A stretch of 64,000 nucleotides of DNA, from NCBI RefSeq assembly GCF_004309355.1, contig NZ_BJCC01000013.1, forward strand, positions 124,001 through 188,000, given 5' to 3'. The position numbers and the translations under genes are program-made. The number at the start of each line of letters is the position of its first letter. Position 1 is the first letter of the stretch. The notes under the pieces were generated by a model. It was given only the letters and a program-made list of their open reading frames with translations, was not told the DNA's origin and did not search any database. Origin of the DNA: Enterococcus florum. Lineage in GTDB: Bacteria > Bacillota > Bacilli > Lactobacillales > Enterococcaceae. Below, piece after piece: positions 48,299-58,396 of this stretch.

Positions 48299-50356
48299 TT
48301 ATGCAGGTTTGCGACGATTTTTGATCGTATAGATGGCTGCGCCAGTCATCACTGTCAAACCTAAGATAGTAAAGATGATCGTACCCATGCCACCAGTGAT
48401 TGGTAGTTCAGGTTTTTTCTTGTTTTCGATGCGTTCTGCATAATCGATTGAATCGAACCCATCTGTCCAGCTTGTGCTAGTCACTTCAAAGTCAATTGGA
48501 TTTACTAGTAATTGATACGGTGCTGGAGCATAGGTTTCTTTCAATTGGTAATCACCGTAATCTAACCCTTTTACTTCGACAACCCCTTTGATACCGCCAA
48601 CGGTTTGAGAAACGATTTCTGTTGCATCGCCGATGTTCGTTACCCATGAAACATTGCCTGATGCATCTTGTTTCATGTATTTGCCATCATCCGCGCCGCC
48701 TTTTTTGTTGATGACAACGAATTTTGCACCATCTAATCCATCTTGATCAGCCGCTTCTTCGCCGTATTTTTGCCATCTGTATCCGCCAGTGTACACTTCT
48801 TCTTTGTCCGTTTCTTGGTCAGTTACTGGACCATTGCTGTAGTCTAAGTCCACAGTATTTTCAAGGCCTGTATCAAGTACCGCAGTGTTATTGATGGTCA
48901 TTTTGTATTTCACGATAATTTTTTCACCTGCGTGGTTTTTGATTTCGCCACCAGGTTTGAAGGCTAATTTGAAGCTGGTTGCTGTTTTGCTGAATACCAA
49001 GTCTGTTGGATCAGTAAAGGTAATTGGTGTCGTGCCATCTGCTTCAAAGAAAGTCAGATCAGCTAACGAGTTAACTTTCGAAGTCAAGCCGGTTACAGCC
49101 GTATCGGTAAAGTCAAATTGAGTATAAGGTTTGCTGATCGTACCGTTTGGTAAGATCTTTCCACCATTGATATCTGTTGGTACAGAAATTGTAGATTTGT
49201 ATTCAATATCATCGCCAACGTTGAAATTGTGTTTGCCATCGCCATCTGTCTGTCCGTTTTCAACTTCTTTCTCAACATCTGGTTTGATAAAGTTGACATA
49301 TTTGATGACTTTGCTGCCAGTATCTCCAGCTGCGATTGTAAAACCTAATTTGTTGTCCGCGTCATTCAAAGCATTTGGACTCAACATATTTCCTGCTTTG
49401 TCAGTATCTTGAATCGTTCCAGAAACATCAAAACCAATTTCGACTAAGTAGTAATCACCAACTTCAAGTCCGGTGATTGGCGTCGTGAATTTACCTGTTG
49501 CATCTGTCTTGAATTGTTTTGCTTCATTACCGACAGCAGGCGTTCCCCAAGTACCATCATTTAAAAGTGCTTGTCCTGTTGGCGCAGTGCCCTTGTATAA
49601 AGTAAAGACTGCGTTTGCCAATTCAGAACCGTCTTCCAAGTCTTCTGAATACTTCGTGAAGTCTAAGCCACCTTCAGTGATCTGGTTTTTTCCATATAGA
49701 TGGATATCATCTAGATAGCCATTCCCAGATGCGTTTGTGAATGGTAGATGGACGATCATTGGAATCGTACGTTGTGTCACGTAAGGTCCCGCCGCCGTTT
49801 CCAAGATCATGTAGGTTTTCTCGGTCGCTCCACCAGTCGCAACATTCGTAAATTTCGCAGGAGTTCCTACAGTCGTTACTTCCTGCGTTACTGGGTTTAC
49901 GCCATTTGTTGTGATGAATGGTCCGTATTTTGCAGGATCATATTTATTCGCCGTCTTTAAAGTCGCCAAAATTTGTGCATCTGTTTTACCCGCTGCATAC
50001 GCAGTGATATCAACCAAAGTAAATTCTACTTTGCCCAATGTTGTTGTTGTTCCATCAGGTTTTGTAATGACCTTTGCGGGATCAAATGGTGTCAATTTGT
50101 TTCCTGCATCATTTTTCGGTGTCTGAACTGTCCCATCATTTTCGAAATACGCACCCTGATTCGTTACCTCACCTGTTGCTGGATCATATTTCACTGTTTC
50201 ATTATCGTACATATATTTATGTACATTGATTGTTACTGGATCATCCGCATCTGCTGCGAAAACATTCCCTGTTCCTAATGCCAATGCTGCAGGTGCTAGA
50301 GTTACCGCCGCCATCAACCCTGTTAAAAGACGCTTGAATTTTTTGCCTTTAACCAT
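48299..50356 (-). CDS. Major pilin (shaft subunit)
   Basis: This 685-residue LPxTG protein starts at ATG 50356 (GAGGAG 8 bp before); an in-frame GTG at 50365 is too close to that site. Signal peptide (LTGLMAAVTLAPAALAL). The mature part has D1-D4-type Cna-B domains, with the E-box LKETYAPAPYQLL in the last domain, and a sorting signal LPITGGMGT plus hydrophobic helix and basic tail. A lysine in the D1 region would serve as the pilin-motif acceptor. Length and layout match major pilins of Gram-positive sortase pili. It is first in the operon, downstream of the promoter at 50453-50480. Confidence 0.9.
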   Translation of the reverse strand: MVKGKKFKRLLTGLMAAVTLAPAALALGTGNVFAADADDPVTINVHKYMYDNETVKYDPATGEVTNQGAYFENDGTVQTPKNDAGNKLTPFDPAKVITKPDGTTTTLGKVEFTLVDITAYAAGKTDAQILATLKTANKYDPAKYGPFITTNGVNPVTQEVTTVGTPAKFTNVATGGATEKTYMILETAAGPYVTQRTIPMIVHLPFTNASGNGYLDDIHLYGKNQITEGGLDFTKYSEDLEDGSELANAVFTLYKGTAPTGQALLNDGTWGTPAVGNEAKQFKTDATGKFTTPITGLEVGDYYLVEIGFDVSGTIQDTDKAGNMLSPNALNDADNKLGFTIAAGDTGSKVIKYVNFIKPDVEKEVENGQTDGDGKHNFNVGDDIEYKSTISVPTDINGGKILPNGTISKPYTQFDFTDTAVTGLTSKVNSLADLTFFEADGTTPITFTDPTDLVFSKTATSFKLAFKPGGEIKNHAGEKIIVKYKMTINNTAVLDTGLENTVDLDYSNGPVTDQETDKEEVYTGGYRWQKYGEEAADQDGLDGAKFVVINKKGGADDGKYMKQDASGNVSWVTNIGDATEIVSQTVGGIKGVVEVKGLDYGDYQLKETYAPAPYQLLVNPIDFEVTSTSWTDGFDSIDYAERIENKKKPELPITGGMGTIIFTILGLTVMTGAAIYTIKNRRKPA

Positions 50357-50445
50357 TTTTTTCACTCCTCTTTTTTTGTTTTGTTTTATTTATACGTACC
50401 TGCGTACGGTATAAAACATAATTTTAATTAATTATAAAAGATTAG

Positions 50446-50491
50446 AATGACTATTTTAGAATTTGCAATTAACATGTCAAAAATGGCTATT
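50446..50491 (-). promoter_or_regulatory. Candidate regulator direct repeats at the pilus promoter
   Basis: AATGACTATT (50446-50455) and AATGGCTATT (50482-50491) are direct repeats, one mismatch, 36 bp start to start. One overlaps the -10 box, the other lies just upstream of the -35. The LytTR regulator encoded next door or the winged-helix paralogues are candidate binders. The spacing does not match the 21-22 bp typical of LytTR sites. Confidence 0.45.
50453..50480 (-). promoter_or_regulatory. Promoter of the pilus operon
   Basis: On the minus strand TTGACA (50475-50480) and TAAAAT (50453-50458) are separated by 16 bp, about 95 bp before the pilin start. Confidence 0.6.
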
Positions 50492-50580
50492 AAGATGTAT
50501 TTGTGTAAAAATTATGTAGAATTTCATTGATATTCCCTTAAATAATTTAGAATTTAAGGAAGCTGTTTTCCCTTATGAAC

Positions 50581-50609
50581 AAAAAAAAACCAATGGAAAA
50601 ATCCATTGG
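50581..50609 (-). terminator. Terminator of the LytTR response regulator gene
   Basis: ACCAATGGA, loop of four, TCCATTGGT, then eight T on the minus strand. The stem is perfect. Confidence 0.92.
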
Positions 50610-50641
50610 TCGTTGATCAACTGCGATAATTTTGGGCTATT

Positions 50642-51364
50642 TTAAAGAATTCCCATTATTTTTTCTTTCAGCTGCCTTTTCATGTTGCGGCTGACTTTGA
50701 TGGTCTGTCGATTTGTCGTGGTGATTTCTTCTCCATCAAAGGTTTTTATTTTTTCTAGATTAACGATGGTCTGTTTGTGGACTCTGAAGAAATGATATTT
50801 TTCCAGCTTCTCATAAAGATTCGTCATTTTGCCAAAAGCTTCTACCTGCTCAGATTCTGTTTGAATGACGACGCCGCCCTTTCTGCCCAAGGTTTTGGAT
50901 TGGATCGTGATAATGTCCTTCAAAGGAAGAATCTGAAACCCGCCAGCGACTAATTCGACAGTCAGCCGTCGATTGTTGTTCAACACATTTTTCAGAATCG
51001 GACTAAGCTTTCGTTCAAATTCCGGATACTCGACTGGTTTGACCAAATACTGATTGGTCCCGACCTCAAAGCTGTCCTGCATTAGTTCTGCATGGCTCGT
51101 CAAAAATACCAATTGCCCATCGTAGTCGTAATTCTCCCTCAGGTCTCTTGCAGCGGTCATTCCGTCGCACCCATCCAACTCAATGTCTAATATCAGCAAA
51201 TCGTAGGTTGCTTCACCATTCTCCATACTGCTGAGCAACTCTTCTGCCATCGTGAAGCTTCTCGTTTGGATCTCAAAATCCAAAAGAATCGACATTTTAA
51301 TCAGCATCTCTTTGATCAGCTTCCGGAAATGGGCTTCATCTTCGCAAATTGCTACTTTAATCAT
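50642..51364 (-). CDS. LytTR-family response regulator
   Basis: This 240-residue AgrA/ComE-like regulator has a receiver domain (1-125, with EDE near residue 10, LILDIELDG with phospho-Asp, and the conserved Lys in YLVKPVEY). The C-terminal LytTR DNA-binding domain begins near residue 140 (FFRVHKQTIVNLEKIKTF). The start lies 15 bp after the histidine kinase stop. Placed directly upstream of the pilus operon in the same direction, it is a natural candidate pilus activator. Confidence 0.9.
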   Translation of the reverse strand: MIKVAICEDEAHFRKLIKEMLIKMSILLDFEIQTRSFTMAEELLSSMENGEATYDLLILDIELDGCDGMTAARDLRENYDYDGQLVFLTSHAELMQDSFEVGTNQYLVKPVEYPEFERKLSPILKNVLNNNRRLTVELVAGGFQILPLKDIITIQSKTLGRKGGVVIQTESEQVEAFGKMTNLYEKLEKYHFFRVHKQTIVNLEKIKTFDGEEITTTNRQTIKVSRNMKRQLKEKIMGIL

Positions 51365-51379
51365 CTTTTTTCTCCGTAT

Positions 51380-52612
51380 TTAGCTATTTAATGGTAATGC
51401 AGCTCGAATCGATTGTTGTGTTTCTTCTTTTTTTTGTTCATAGATCCCTGAATATTTGTCGATCACACGATTGATGCTGGCCGAATTATCCTCCAGTTGC
51501 AGCTCGATTGCCTTGCTGGGAGACTCCATGAACTCTCCCAGAAGAGGAGTCTGCCTCGAATACGCTACTGTGATTGTCAAAAAATTGGTGTTGGTACTCA
51601 TTGTCACATGGATAAAGGGATCCTTACTGACCTTCATCGCTTCTTCCACTGCATTATCAAAAATACTTCCTAATAATACAGACAGATCCGTTTCGTCGAT
51701 CACTACTTGTTTGTTGATTGAAATTTGATGCTCCAGCTCGATATTATGTTGCTTACATTCCTCTACTAAGGCGTAAAAAATACTATCGACTGTTAGATTG
51801 CCAGTAAAATCCAAAACATCATGATTGGCATATTCTTCAGAAATTTGTTTCAGATAGTCCAAAGCATAAGCTTTATCCCCTGAAACGATCGCCCGTTCCA
51901 GCTCTAAATGATGTTTTTTGATATCGTGCATCAGCTTTCTGGTCCTTTTTAAATACAGCTTGTTTTGTTCCATTTTCGTTTCTTGAAATTCCACTCGTTT
52001 GTTTATCAGCATATTTTCTTCACGGATTTTATAGGTCTTGTTTAATTGGTAGAAAATGAAAAACACCAGACAGTTTGAGACTACGATAGTCATTGTGTAA
52101 ATTAGTTTAGTTGCAAATGCCACATTGAGATCAAGGCCAATGATAAAAATATTGGCAATATTTAATGAAACAAATCCCCAAATTGGGAGGTAATTCTTAC
52201 CAATATATTGTATAAGCGGGGTCTTTTTACGCAAAAAAACGTTTAAAAGGATTAAGACCATTAAAGTTGACCAGGAATACACTGCGTTCAAAAGTTCATT
52301 TTTACTACCTATTAAGACATATAATACATATTCTGAAAAAAAGCATGCTTGTAAAAATAGAATGAGAACCATTATTTTTGACCGGATCGTTCCCCTAAAG
52401 AAAAAGAACATACTTCCTAAAAGGAACAGTGTCGCTGCGAAAATGAGTGTGCCTAATTGCAGAGTAATGAACATTGTTACAATGTACACGATTAGCGGAA
52501 CCAAATACCAAATAGCATTTACTTTTTTTCTTTCTAGAAAGAGGTTGAAAAAAGCAAAAATGATCATTAAATTAACTAGTAAAGCAGGGAGCTCCTGAAT
52601 TACTTCATTCAT
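51380..52612 (-). CDS. AgrC-type membrane histidine kinase
   Basis: The 410-residue sensor has about six N-terminal membrane helices, then a dimerisation/phosphotransfer segment (RTRKLMHDIKKHHLELER, the phospho-His in HDIKKHH) and a GHKL ATPase (N-box SIFDNAVEEAM). The glycine box is weak in this family. It resembles AgrC/ComD/FsrC, which sense peptides, but no agrB/agrD-like peptide genes are near, so the signal is unclear. It is cotranscribed with the response regulator. Confidence 0.88.
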   Translation of the reverse strand: MNEVIQELPALLVNLMIIFAFFNLFLERKKVNAIWYLVPLIVYIVTMFITLQLGTLIFAATLFLLGSMFFFFRGTIRSKIMVLILFLQACFFSEYVLYVLIGSKNELLNAVYSWSTLMVLILLNVFLRKKTPLIQYIGKNYLPIWGFVSLNIANIFIIGLDLNVAFATKLIYTMTIVVSNCLVFFIFYQLNKTYKIREENMLINKRVEFQETKMEQNKLYLKRTRKLMHDIKKHHLELERAIVSGDKAYALDYLKQISEEYANHDVLDFTGNLTVDSIFYALVEECKQHNIELEHQISINKQVVIDETDLSVLLGSIFDNAVEEAMKVSKDPFIHVTMSTNTNFLTITVAYSRQTPLLGEFMESPSKAIELQLEDNSASINRVIDKYSGIYEQKKEETQQSIRAALPLNS

Positions 52613-53054
52613 CGATTGTCCCTCCTTTTCCTTATTTCAATAAAAAAATCTAATAAATAGACGCCTTTTACCAAGTTGAATCTCCCCCTATGCTTCTATT
52701 TATCAGCTATTTTCTGTTACAATCATTTGTTTTTGACAAAACACTCATTATTTGTTGCTTCTCTGCTGCTGCATCCGCAGTATTACTTTTTTTAATTTAT
52801 TTTATTTAATTATAATATACGATATATATTCATTCAATATAAATTTTTTATTTAAAAATGATGAAATAAAGCTTTTGCTCTTCATTATATGTGAAACAAC
52901 AATCAGGAGAAAAATCTTTCTAAGTAGAGACAACACGAACTAGCAAAAAAATGCGACACCGTTGGATTCGCCCGCCTTTCTCTTTTTTTACGCTGGCACC
53001 AACAATTAAAGGAGAACTTGTTATGAATAGGAACTATTAGTACTCCTTAATCTC
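52613..53054. other. Gene-free interval upstream of the histidine kinase
   Basis: About 440 bp of AT-rich DNA with no convincing ORF. A five-codon plus-strand frame (53023-53040) has a perfect AAAGGAG site but no continuation. Promoter-like A/T tracts are present, but no box pair stands out. Confidence 0.5.
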
Positions 53055-53099
53055 AAAAAAGTCCCCAAGATAGAAAGCTCTGAGCTCTTATCTTGGGGA
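53055..53099 (-). terminator. Terminator of the KimA-like transporter gene
   Basis: TCCCCAAGATA (53062-53072) pairs with TATCTTGGGGA (53089-53099). The minus strand continues into six T. Confidence 0.9.
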
Positions 53100-53104
53100 T
53101 TCGT

Positions 53105-54928
53105 TTATTTTTTCAAATGATAATTGTAGGTACTGATTATGACGTCATCGCGATCAGACAACCGCAGGCGCAAACGCAAGGCCGTCTGATTGTGCAAGGA
53201 ACGTTTCCAGGCTTTGTTCGGCACAAACTCGGGTATCAAAACCGTTGTCGTATAATTGTTTTTCTTTGAAGTCTTGCTGACGCGCTCCACGTAGCGGGCG
53301 ACAGGATTGATGATTGATCGATAAGGCGAGCGCACCACGGAAAAACGAATGTCAGGAAAATGCTGCTTGAACTCGCGCTGGACCTCTTTTTCCTTTTCTT
53401 CATTTTCCTCCAGCGATACATGCATCGCAATCACATAATCACCAATGGAGCGAGCATAGTTGATGGCTCCGATATTGACCTGTGTTGCATTCCCTACTAA
53501 AACCACCACTGCATTTCCATCGTATTCATGCAGCTCGATTTCATCTGCCAAACGCAGCTGCTCCGCCACATTTTTGTAATGGGTATGAATTTTGTAGAAT
53601 ACGTAAATTAGAATCGGCATGATAATGAAGAATGGCCAAATATCTGCTAAACGATAGACAAACAATATCACCACGATCGAAAAGGAAATCAAGGCTCCAA
53701 TAATATTAGCGATTGATTTTCTCAACCATGGACCGCCTTCACCGCGCCATTTTTTGACCATCCCGGTTTGCGACAAAGTAAAGGGAATGAACACCCCTAC
53801 GGAATACAGTGGAATCAATCGTTCCGTCGAGCCCTGAAAAATTAGCAGCAGTACGATCGACCCCAATGCCAAAGTGATGATCCCATTGGAATACCCCAAC
53901 CGGTCACCTCTGTCTTGATAACGGTGAGGCAGGTATTTGTCCTTTGCCAAATTGTAAGCCAAGACCGGAAAGGCAGAAAATCCGGTATTGGCTGCAACCG
54001 CCAAAATCAACGCGGTTGAGAACTGCATTAAATAATACAAGAAGCTTTTGCCAAAAACGGCTTCCCCCACCTGCGACAATACGGTAACCTGTTCAGAAGG
54101 CACGATCCCATACCAGTAGTTCAAAAAGGTAATCCCTGTAAAGAAGAAGGCCAAAATGATCCCCATCATTGCCAAGGTACCCGCTGCATTTTTAGCACGC
54201 GGCTTCTTGAAGAACGGGACTGCATTACTGATTGCTTCAACCCCAGTCAAAGACGAAGAGCCGGAAGAAAAGGCTCGCAGCAGCAAAGCGATCGAGATAC
54301 CCGGGACAAAAGAGCCGGCTTGAGCAGTGGCATGGATCGGTGCCGTTCCAGTCACGATCTTCACCATTCCTACGATGACTAATAAAGTAATAATTGCAAT
54401 GAAGGTGTAGACAGGTGTCATCAAAAAGCCCGCAGATTCACGCAGTCCTCGCAAATTCATTAACATCAGCAGCAAAACAATCACCACTGAGATCCACACC
54501 CTGTGACGATAAAGAACTGGAATCGCTGAAGCAATTGCCTCCGCTCCCGCAGAGACAGATACCGCCACTGTCAGCATGTAATCCACCAGCAATGATCCCC
54601 CTGAGATCAGTCCCGCATTTTTCCCGAGATTCTCGCTGCTGACTACGTATGCGCCGCCACCATGCGGATAGGCATGAATGATCTGGCGGTATGAAAAGAT
54701 CAATGACGTCAGCAAGACCAGCACAACAGCAGCGATCGGCAGCGAATACCAAATAGCTGCAGTTGACAAGCTCACCAAGACAACGACGATTTGTTCAGTC
54801 CCATACGCTACTGAAGACAATGCATCTGAAGACAACATGGCCAACGCGGCAAAGCGCGTCAGGCTTTGTTCATCATTTTCCGAGGATTTCAACGGACGCC
54901 CGACGAGCAAACGTTTAAGATAGTCCAC
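53105..54928 (-). CDS. kimA: KimA-like APC-family potassium importer
   Basis: This 607-residue membrane transporter has the same length as Bacillus KimA (YdaO). The N-terminal 12-helix APC domain contains MLSSDALSSVAYGTEQ and PHGGGAYVVSSENLGK. A C-terminal cytoplasmic domain (about 460-607) includes VVLVGNATQVNIGAINYARS. KimA imports K+ with H+ and is inhibited by c-di-AMP. The GTG start (54928) is favoured, with AAAGGAG 8 bp before; the earlier TTG is too close. Its leader (about 100 nt) shows no c-di-AMP riboswitch. Confidence 0.85.
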   Translation of the reverse strand: MDYLKRLLVGRPLKSSENDEQSLTRFAALAMLSSDALSSVAYGTEQIVVVLVSLSTAAIWYSLPIAAVVLVLLTSLIFSYRQIIHAYPHGGGAYVVSSENLGKNAGLISGGSLLVDYMLTVAVSVSAGAEAIASAIPVLYRHRVWISVVIVLLLMLMNLRGLRESAGFLMTPVYTFIAIITLLVIVGMVKIVTGTAPIHATAQAGSFVPGISIALLLRAFSSGSSSLTGVEAISNAVPFFKKPRAKNAAGTLAMMGIILAFFFTGITFLNYWYGIVPSEQVTVLSQVGEAVFGKSFLYYLMQFSTALILAVAANTGFSAFPVLAYNLAKDKYLPHRYQDRGDRLGYSNGIITLALGSIVLLLIFQGSTERLIPLYSVGVFIPFTLSQTGMVKKWRGEGGPWLRKSIANIIGALISFSIVVILFVYRLADIWPFFIIMPILIYVFYKIHTHYKNVAEQLRLADEIELHEYDGNAVVVLVGNATQVNIGAINYARSIGDYVIAMHVSLEENEEKEKEVQREFKQHFPDIRFSVVRSPYRSIINPVARYVERVSKTSKKNNYTTTVLIPEFVPNKAWKRSLHNQTALRLRLRLSDRDDVIISTYNYHLKK

Positions 54929-55046
54929 TTTCAACACTCCTTTATCGAAATAAACAACAAAATTTCTAAGTTAATCCTTGCTTTGCAAGTTTGATATAGC
55001 CTCAAAAAAGAACTTTTTTTCACCGAAATAACTCACAGCACTCGAA

Positions 55047-55075
55047 ATAGTACGCCGCTCCCTCTCAAAAGTCAA
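55047..55075 (-). promoter_or_regulatory. Promoter of the KimA-like gene
   Basis: On the minus strand TTGACT (55070-55075), 17 bp, TACTAT (55047-55052). Near-consensus. Confidence 0.8.
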
Positions 55076-55171
55076 CAGATGCTTTGGTTAGAATCTGCTT
55101 AAGTCTTGCTTATAAAGACTGCGCAAATTTGCTTGTGTTGCCAGACATTCCCCCTCCAGTGATCTTCTGAT

Positions 55172-55210
55172 AAAAAAATTGCAGGTAGTCATCACAACTG
55201 ACTACCTGCA
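55172..55210 (-). terminator. Terminator of the YhgE/Pip gene
   Basis: TGCAGGTAGTCA (55180-55191) and TGACTACCTGCA (55199-55210) form a perfect 12-bp stem, then seven T on the minus strand. Confidence 0.95.
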
Positions 55211-55216
55211 CTAGGT

Positions 55217-57922
55217 CTAATGGAAGATTTTGCTTTCATGAGAGATTTTGGTCAGCTTCGCTAATTTAGGTTGTAGGATCGGGTAAGCCCATGTTCCGAC
55301 TACCCCAAACAAAACGATGATGAAGCACAAAATCAAAATATCAGTTCTTGCATTCGGCCAGTAAACGCCGCCAGCACTTTCTCTTAACAGGTTGACTGCA
55401 TGGGTGAAGGGCAGCCATGGGTTGATTGCTTGGAAGAACTTGCCTGAAACCTGAATTGGGTAATTCCCGCCCCCGCCAGAGATCGAGAGCACTAGGATGA
55501 TAATAGCAATCCCTTTTCCAACTGTTCCAAACAGAGCGACTAGCACATAGACCATCATCGTGAAGGCCATGACCACGAGCAGCGCGAACAGAACACTCAA
55601 CAGCGGATTGCGAACATCGACACCTAATAGGAAATAATTTCCTAAACTAACGACCAATGCTTGGGCAATCCCCATCGTCATATAGGTCAACAGACGGGCA
55701 CCAAATTGTTCCCGTTTGGTGTATTTCTTGCGGTCCTTTTTATCCAAATAAAAATCTGTTGTCGTAACACTTGAAAATAAGACAGCTCCGACCCACAAAC
55801 ACAATGCTGTGTAGAACGGTGCACTGGCAGATCCGTTATTGGCGATCGGATAAATCGTGTTGGTAGCTATCTCTACTGGTTCAGTGAAAAACTCACTTTC
55901 TTGTTGCGCATCCAGCTTCAACAGTTTCAAAACTTCGCCAAAGTCGATGGTTTGATCACCCTGGTCGATGGCTGTTGCTGCACGCTGAATGCCATTTTTG
56001 ATCGCAGGCCAGTCATTTTGGATCAGGTCCGTTGCCGCATTCAAGGCTGATTCGACTTCCGGCATTTTTTGATTGACCAGATCCAGTCCATTGTTGATGT
56101 CGTTTTTAACACCGGGCCAATCGTTTTGAATAAAACTGGCTGCCAGGCCCAATTTTTGTTCAACGACAGGCAGCTCATTGTTGTATAAGCTGGCTCCCGT
56201 ATTGATGCCGTTCACGATCGTATCCATGTTGCCGTTTAACAAAACGTTGGCATCGTGGACTTCCTGTCCAATTGCCGGCATTTGCTGCTGGTATTTTTCG
56301 AGGATCGGGATCGCATTGGCAACAGTCTTTTCGGTTGATGATAAAAGACTGTTGAAATCGATCGCTTGTGCTTTTTGTAATAGGTCTTGTGCATTGGAAA
56401 TCGTCGAGATCAATTGAGTAAGAAGCGTGTTGACTGTATTTTCAACTTCTTGAACATTGATCGCTGAGACGGTTTGACTTACTTGTTGACCAAGACTAGA
56501 AATTTGATTAAACAAATTCACTAGATCATCCGTACTGATTGTGTCGATTTGAGGAATCAGTTGGTCTGTCCGTGTTTTGATATCTCCAAGCAAGCTCGCT
56601 AGATGATTGATTTGATCAATGATCGGTTGCAGATCCTGATTGCCCGCTTCCGCTTGAAGCTGGCCTAAAAAGGCGGCTGTATCATTTAGTGCTGTTTGTT
56701 GTGCAGCCAGATTGTTCGAAAAATCTGTAAGCACCTTTTTAATATTGTCACGTTCTTCTGGGGTTAATTGATCATCAGAAACAGCTTGTCCAATCGTGTC
56801 GGCAATCGAGCTGGTGTTGTCGGCAATTGAGCCAACTGCACTTAATGTGACGCTGACACTATTAGCAATACTTGGTACGGCTTGCTGTAGTTTTTCAGCA
56901 GCCTCTTTGCTGGTACCTGCGAACTGTGCAGCATTTTGTCCCAGCTGTTCAACATCCGGCAGAATTTGCTGAACCTGTTGAATGACCTGCAGGCCTTGTT
57001 TGGCTTCATTGATACCATCTGTCAAAGTTTGTTGGATATTGGCAAAATCTGAATCAACGGTCGCTAATTGCTGCCCGGCTTGCTGGATCTCCGGAATTTT
57101 TTGCTGCAGTGTCAGGATCACACTGGCTTGGCGTTTTAGCTCGGGAAATTTTTGGTTCAATGCTACCAGCTTTTGACCCGCTTCATCGATTTGAGGCAGG
57201 TATTGCTTCATTTGATTTGCTTGATCCAGCTTTTGTTTCAGTTCTGGCAGTTTGCCATGTACTTCAACGACTTCTTGCGTGTATTGGTCGATTTCATCTA
57301 AATTATCATTGGTCTTCAAGATCAAGTCTTTGACCTTATTGATACTGACCAAATTCTCGTCAATATCGTAGCCAATTTCATTGAATACCTTTAACAAGGT
57401 CGAGCTGGCTGTTTGAATAAATTCCTGTGAGATTTCCTGCTGCAGCGAGCTGGCACCCTTGTCTGTGATCTTTGGTGCGATTGCATTAATCTTTTGGTTT
57501 AAGTAATATTCGATTTTCGGACGTTTGATATTGCCAGAGGTAAAGCTCAACAGATCCTCTGAAAACTCTTTTGGCAAATAGATTCCAGCATAGTACTTCC
57601 CGGATTTGACCCCTTCGACCAGCTGATCTTTTGAGTCAACGAACTGCCAGCCTAATTGTTTGTTTTCATGAAGATTGTCAATGACCTGGTCTCCAATCTC
57701 GACATCTTTGTCTTGAAAGGAGGCGCCGGCATCGGCACTATATACGGCGATCGGCAGTTCCCCTGTGTTGGAATAAGGGTCCCACAAAGCTTTGATGTTA
57801 AACCATGCATACAAGGATGGGATAATCATCAAAGCGATCATGAGTAAAACGGCGATCGGGTTTTTAAAAATACGCCGCCAATCCAGGCGGTACAATTCGA
57901 AGGTCTGTTTGATTGATTTCAT
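55217..57922 (-). CDS. YhgE/Pip-family membrane protein
   Basis: This 901-residue protein has an N-terminal helix (about 20-42), a very long extracellular coiled-coil-rich region (Gln/Leu-rich repeats such as [16 protein letters not shown] and many QQ pairs) and a C-terminal ABC-2-permease-like block of about five helices. The length equals that of Lactococcus Pip, the phage infection protein that serves as receptor for some c2-type phages; the native role may be surface secretion related to type VII systems. The ATG at 57922 is used, with GGTGGGTG upstream. It is monocistronic. Confidence 0.85.
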   Translation of the reverse strand: MKSIKQTFELYRLDWRRIFKNPIAVLLMIALMIIPSLYAWFNIKALWDPYSNTGELPIAVYSADAGASFQDKDVEIGDQVIDNLHENKQLGWQFVDSKDQLVEGVKSGKYYAGIYLPKEFSEDLLSFTSGNIKRPKIEYYLNQKINAIAPKITDKGASSLQQEISQEFIQTASSTLLKVFNEIGYDIDENLVSINKVKDLILKTNDNLDEIDQYTQEVVEVHGKLPELKQKLDQANQMKQYLPQIDEAGQKLVALNQKFPELKRQASVILTLQQKIPEIQQAGQQLATVDSDFANIQQTLTDGINEAKQGLQVIQQVQQILPDVEQLGQNAAQFAGTSKEAAEKLQQAVPSIANSVSVTLSAVGSIADNTSSIADTIGQAVSDDQLTPEERDNIKKVLTDFSNNLAAQQTALNDTAAFLGQLQAEAGNQDLQPIIDQINHLASLLGDIKTRTDQLIPQIDTISTDDLVNLFNQISSLGQQVSQTVSAINVQEVENTVNTLLTQLISTISNAQDLLQKAQAIDFNSLLSSTEKTVANAIPILEKYQQQMPAIGQEVHDANVLLNGNMDTIVNGINTGASLYNNELPVVEQKLGLAASFIQNDWPGVKNDINNGLDLVNQKMPEVESALNAATDLIQNDWPAIKNGIQRAATAIDQGDQTIDFGEVLKLLKLDAQQESEFFTEPVEIATNTIYPIANNGSASAPFYTALCLWVGAVLFSSVTTTDFYLDKKDRKKYTKREQFGARLLTYMTMGIAQALVVSLGNYFLLGVDVRNPLLSVLFALLVVMAFTMMVYVLVALFGTVGKGIAIIILVLSISGGGGNYPIQVSGKFFQAINPWLPFTHAVNLLRESAGGVYWPNARTDILILCFIIVLFGVVGTWAYPILQPKLAKLTKISHESKIFH

Positions 57923-58075
57923 TATGTTCACCCACCTATTGATTTTCCTGACTTACTTTAGCATGGACATTTAAGGAATTTCAATCATCAAAAAGGCGTG
58001 AAAACAAGATTTACGACACTGATGACGATCTGTCATAATTGTATCCCTTTCCAATAACTAAATCTAAAGAAATGC

Positions 58076-58396
58076 TTAATCCAGCTGCTTCGCCTTAAGG
58101 AATTTATCCATCAATTCTTCGGCCGCTTCCTCAATCGCTGCCTGGTCTCCGGCTGCAGCATCTAAACGGGTCGTCGGCGTCGTTTCCAAATCATACAGTC
58201 GGACAGGGACTGCTTTTCCCTCGATCATATGGATGGTGATCTCTGGATGTATCAAGGTTTCTCCACATTGTCCCGGCACAAGGTAAGCCATCTGATACCC
58301 GTCATCGATCGATCGAAGGCGATAATACCCATCGTTGATGTATTCCTTCTCTGAGGAAAAATGTTCTTGAATCAGCTGCCATTTTTGTTGATCCAT
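58076..58396 (-). CDS. Small hypothetical protein following the oxidoreductase
   Basis: This 106-residue cytoplasmic protein is of no family I recognise. It has an N-terminal beta-rich part (YYRLRSIDDGYQMAYLVPGQ) and a C-terminal acidic helix (EEAAEELMDKFLKAKQ). Its ATG directly abuts the oxidoreductase TAA (TAAATG), so the two are translated together. No signal peptide. Confidence 0.6.
   Translation of the reverse strand: MDQQKWQLIQEHFSSEKEYINDGYYRLRSIDDGYQMAYLVPGQCGETLIHPEITIHMIEGKAVPVRLYDLETTPTTRLDAAAGDQAAIEEAAEELMDKFLKAKQLD

Noticed and set aside
50642-52612. Agr/Fsr-type quorum-sensing locus
   Set aside because: Kinase and regulator fit, but no AgrB-like processing protein or precursor peptide is encoded on either side.
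53023-53040. Five-codon ORF with a perfect ribosome site (MNRNY)
   Set aside because: Too short to support as a gene; no downstream plus-strand gene for which it could be a leader.
54938-55046. c-di-AMP (ydaO-type) riboswitch before the KimA-like gene
   Set aside because: The leader is only about 100 nt and I see neither the conserved riboswitch core nor a leader terminator.
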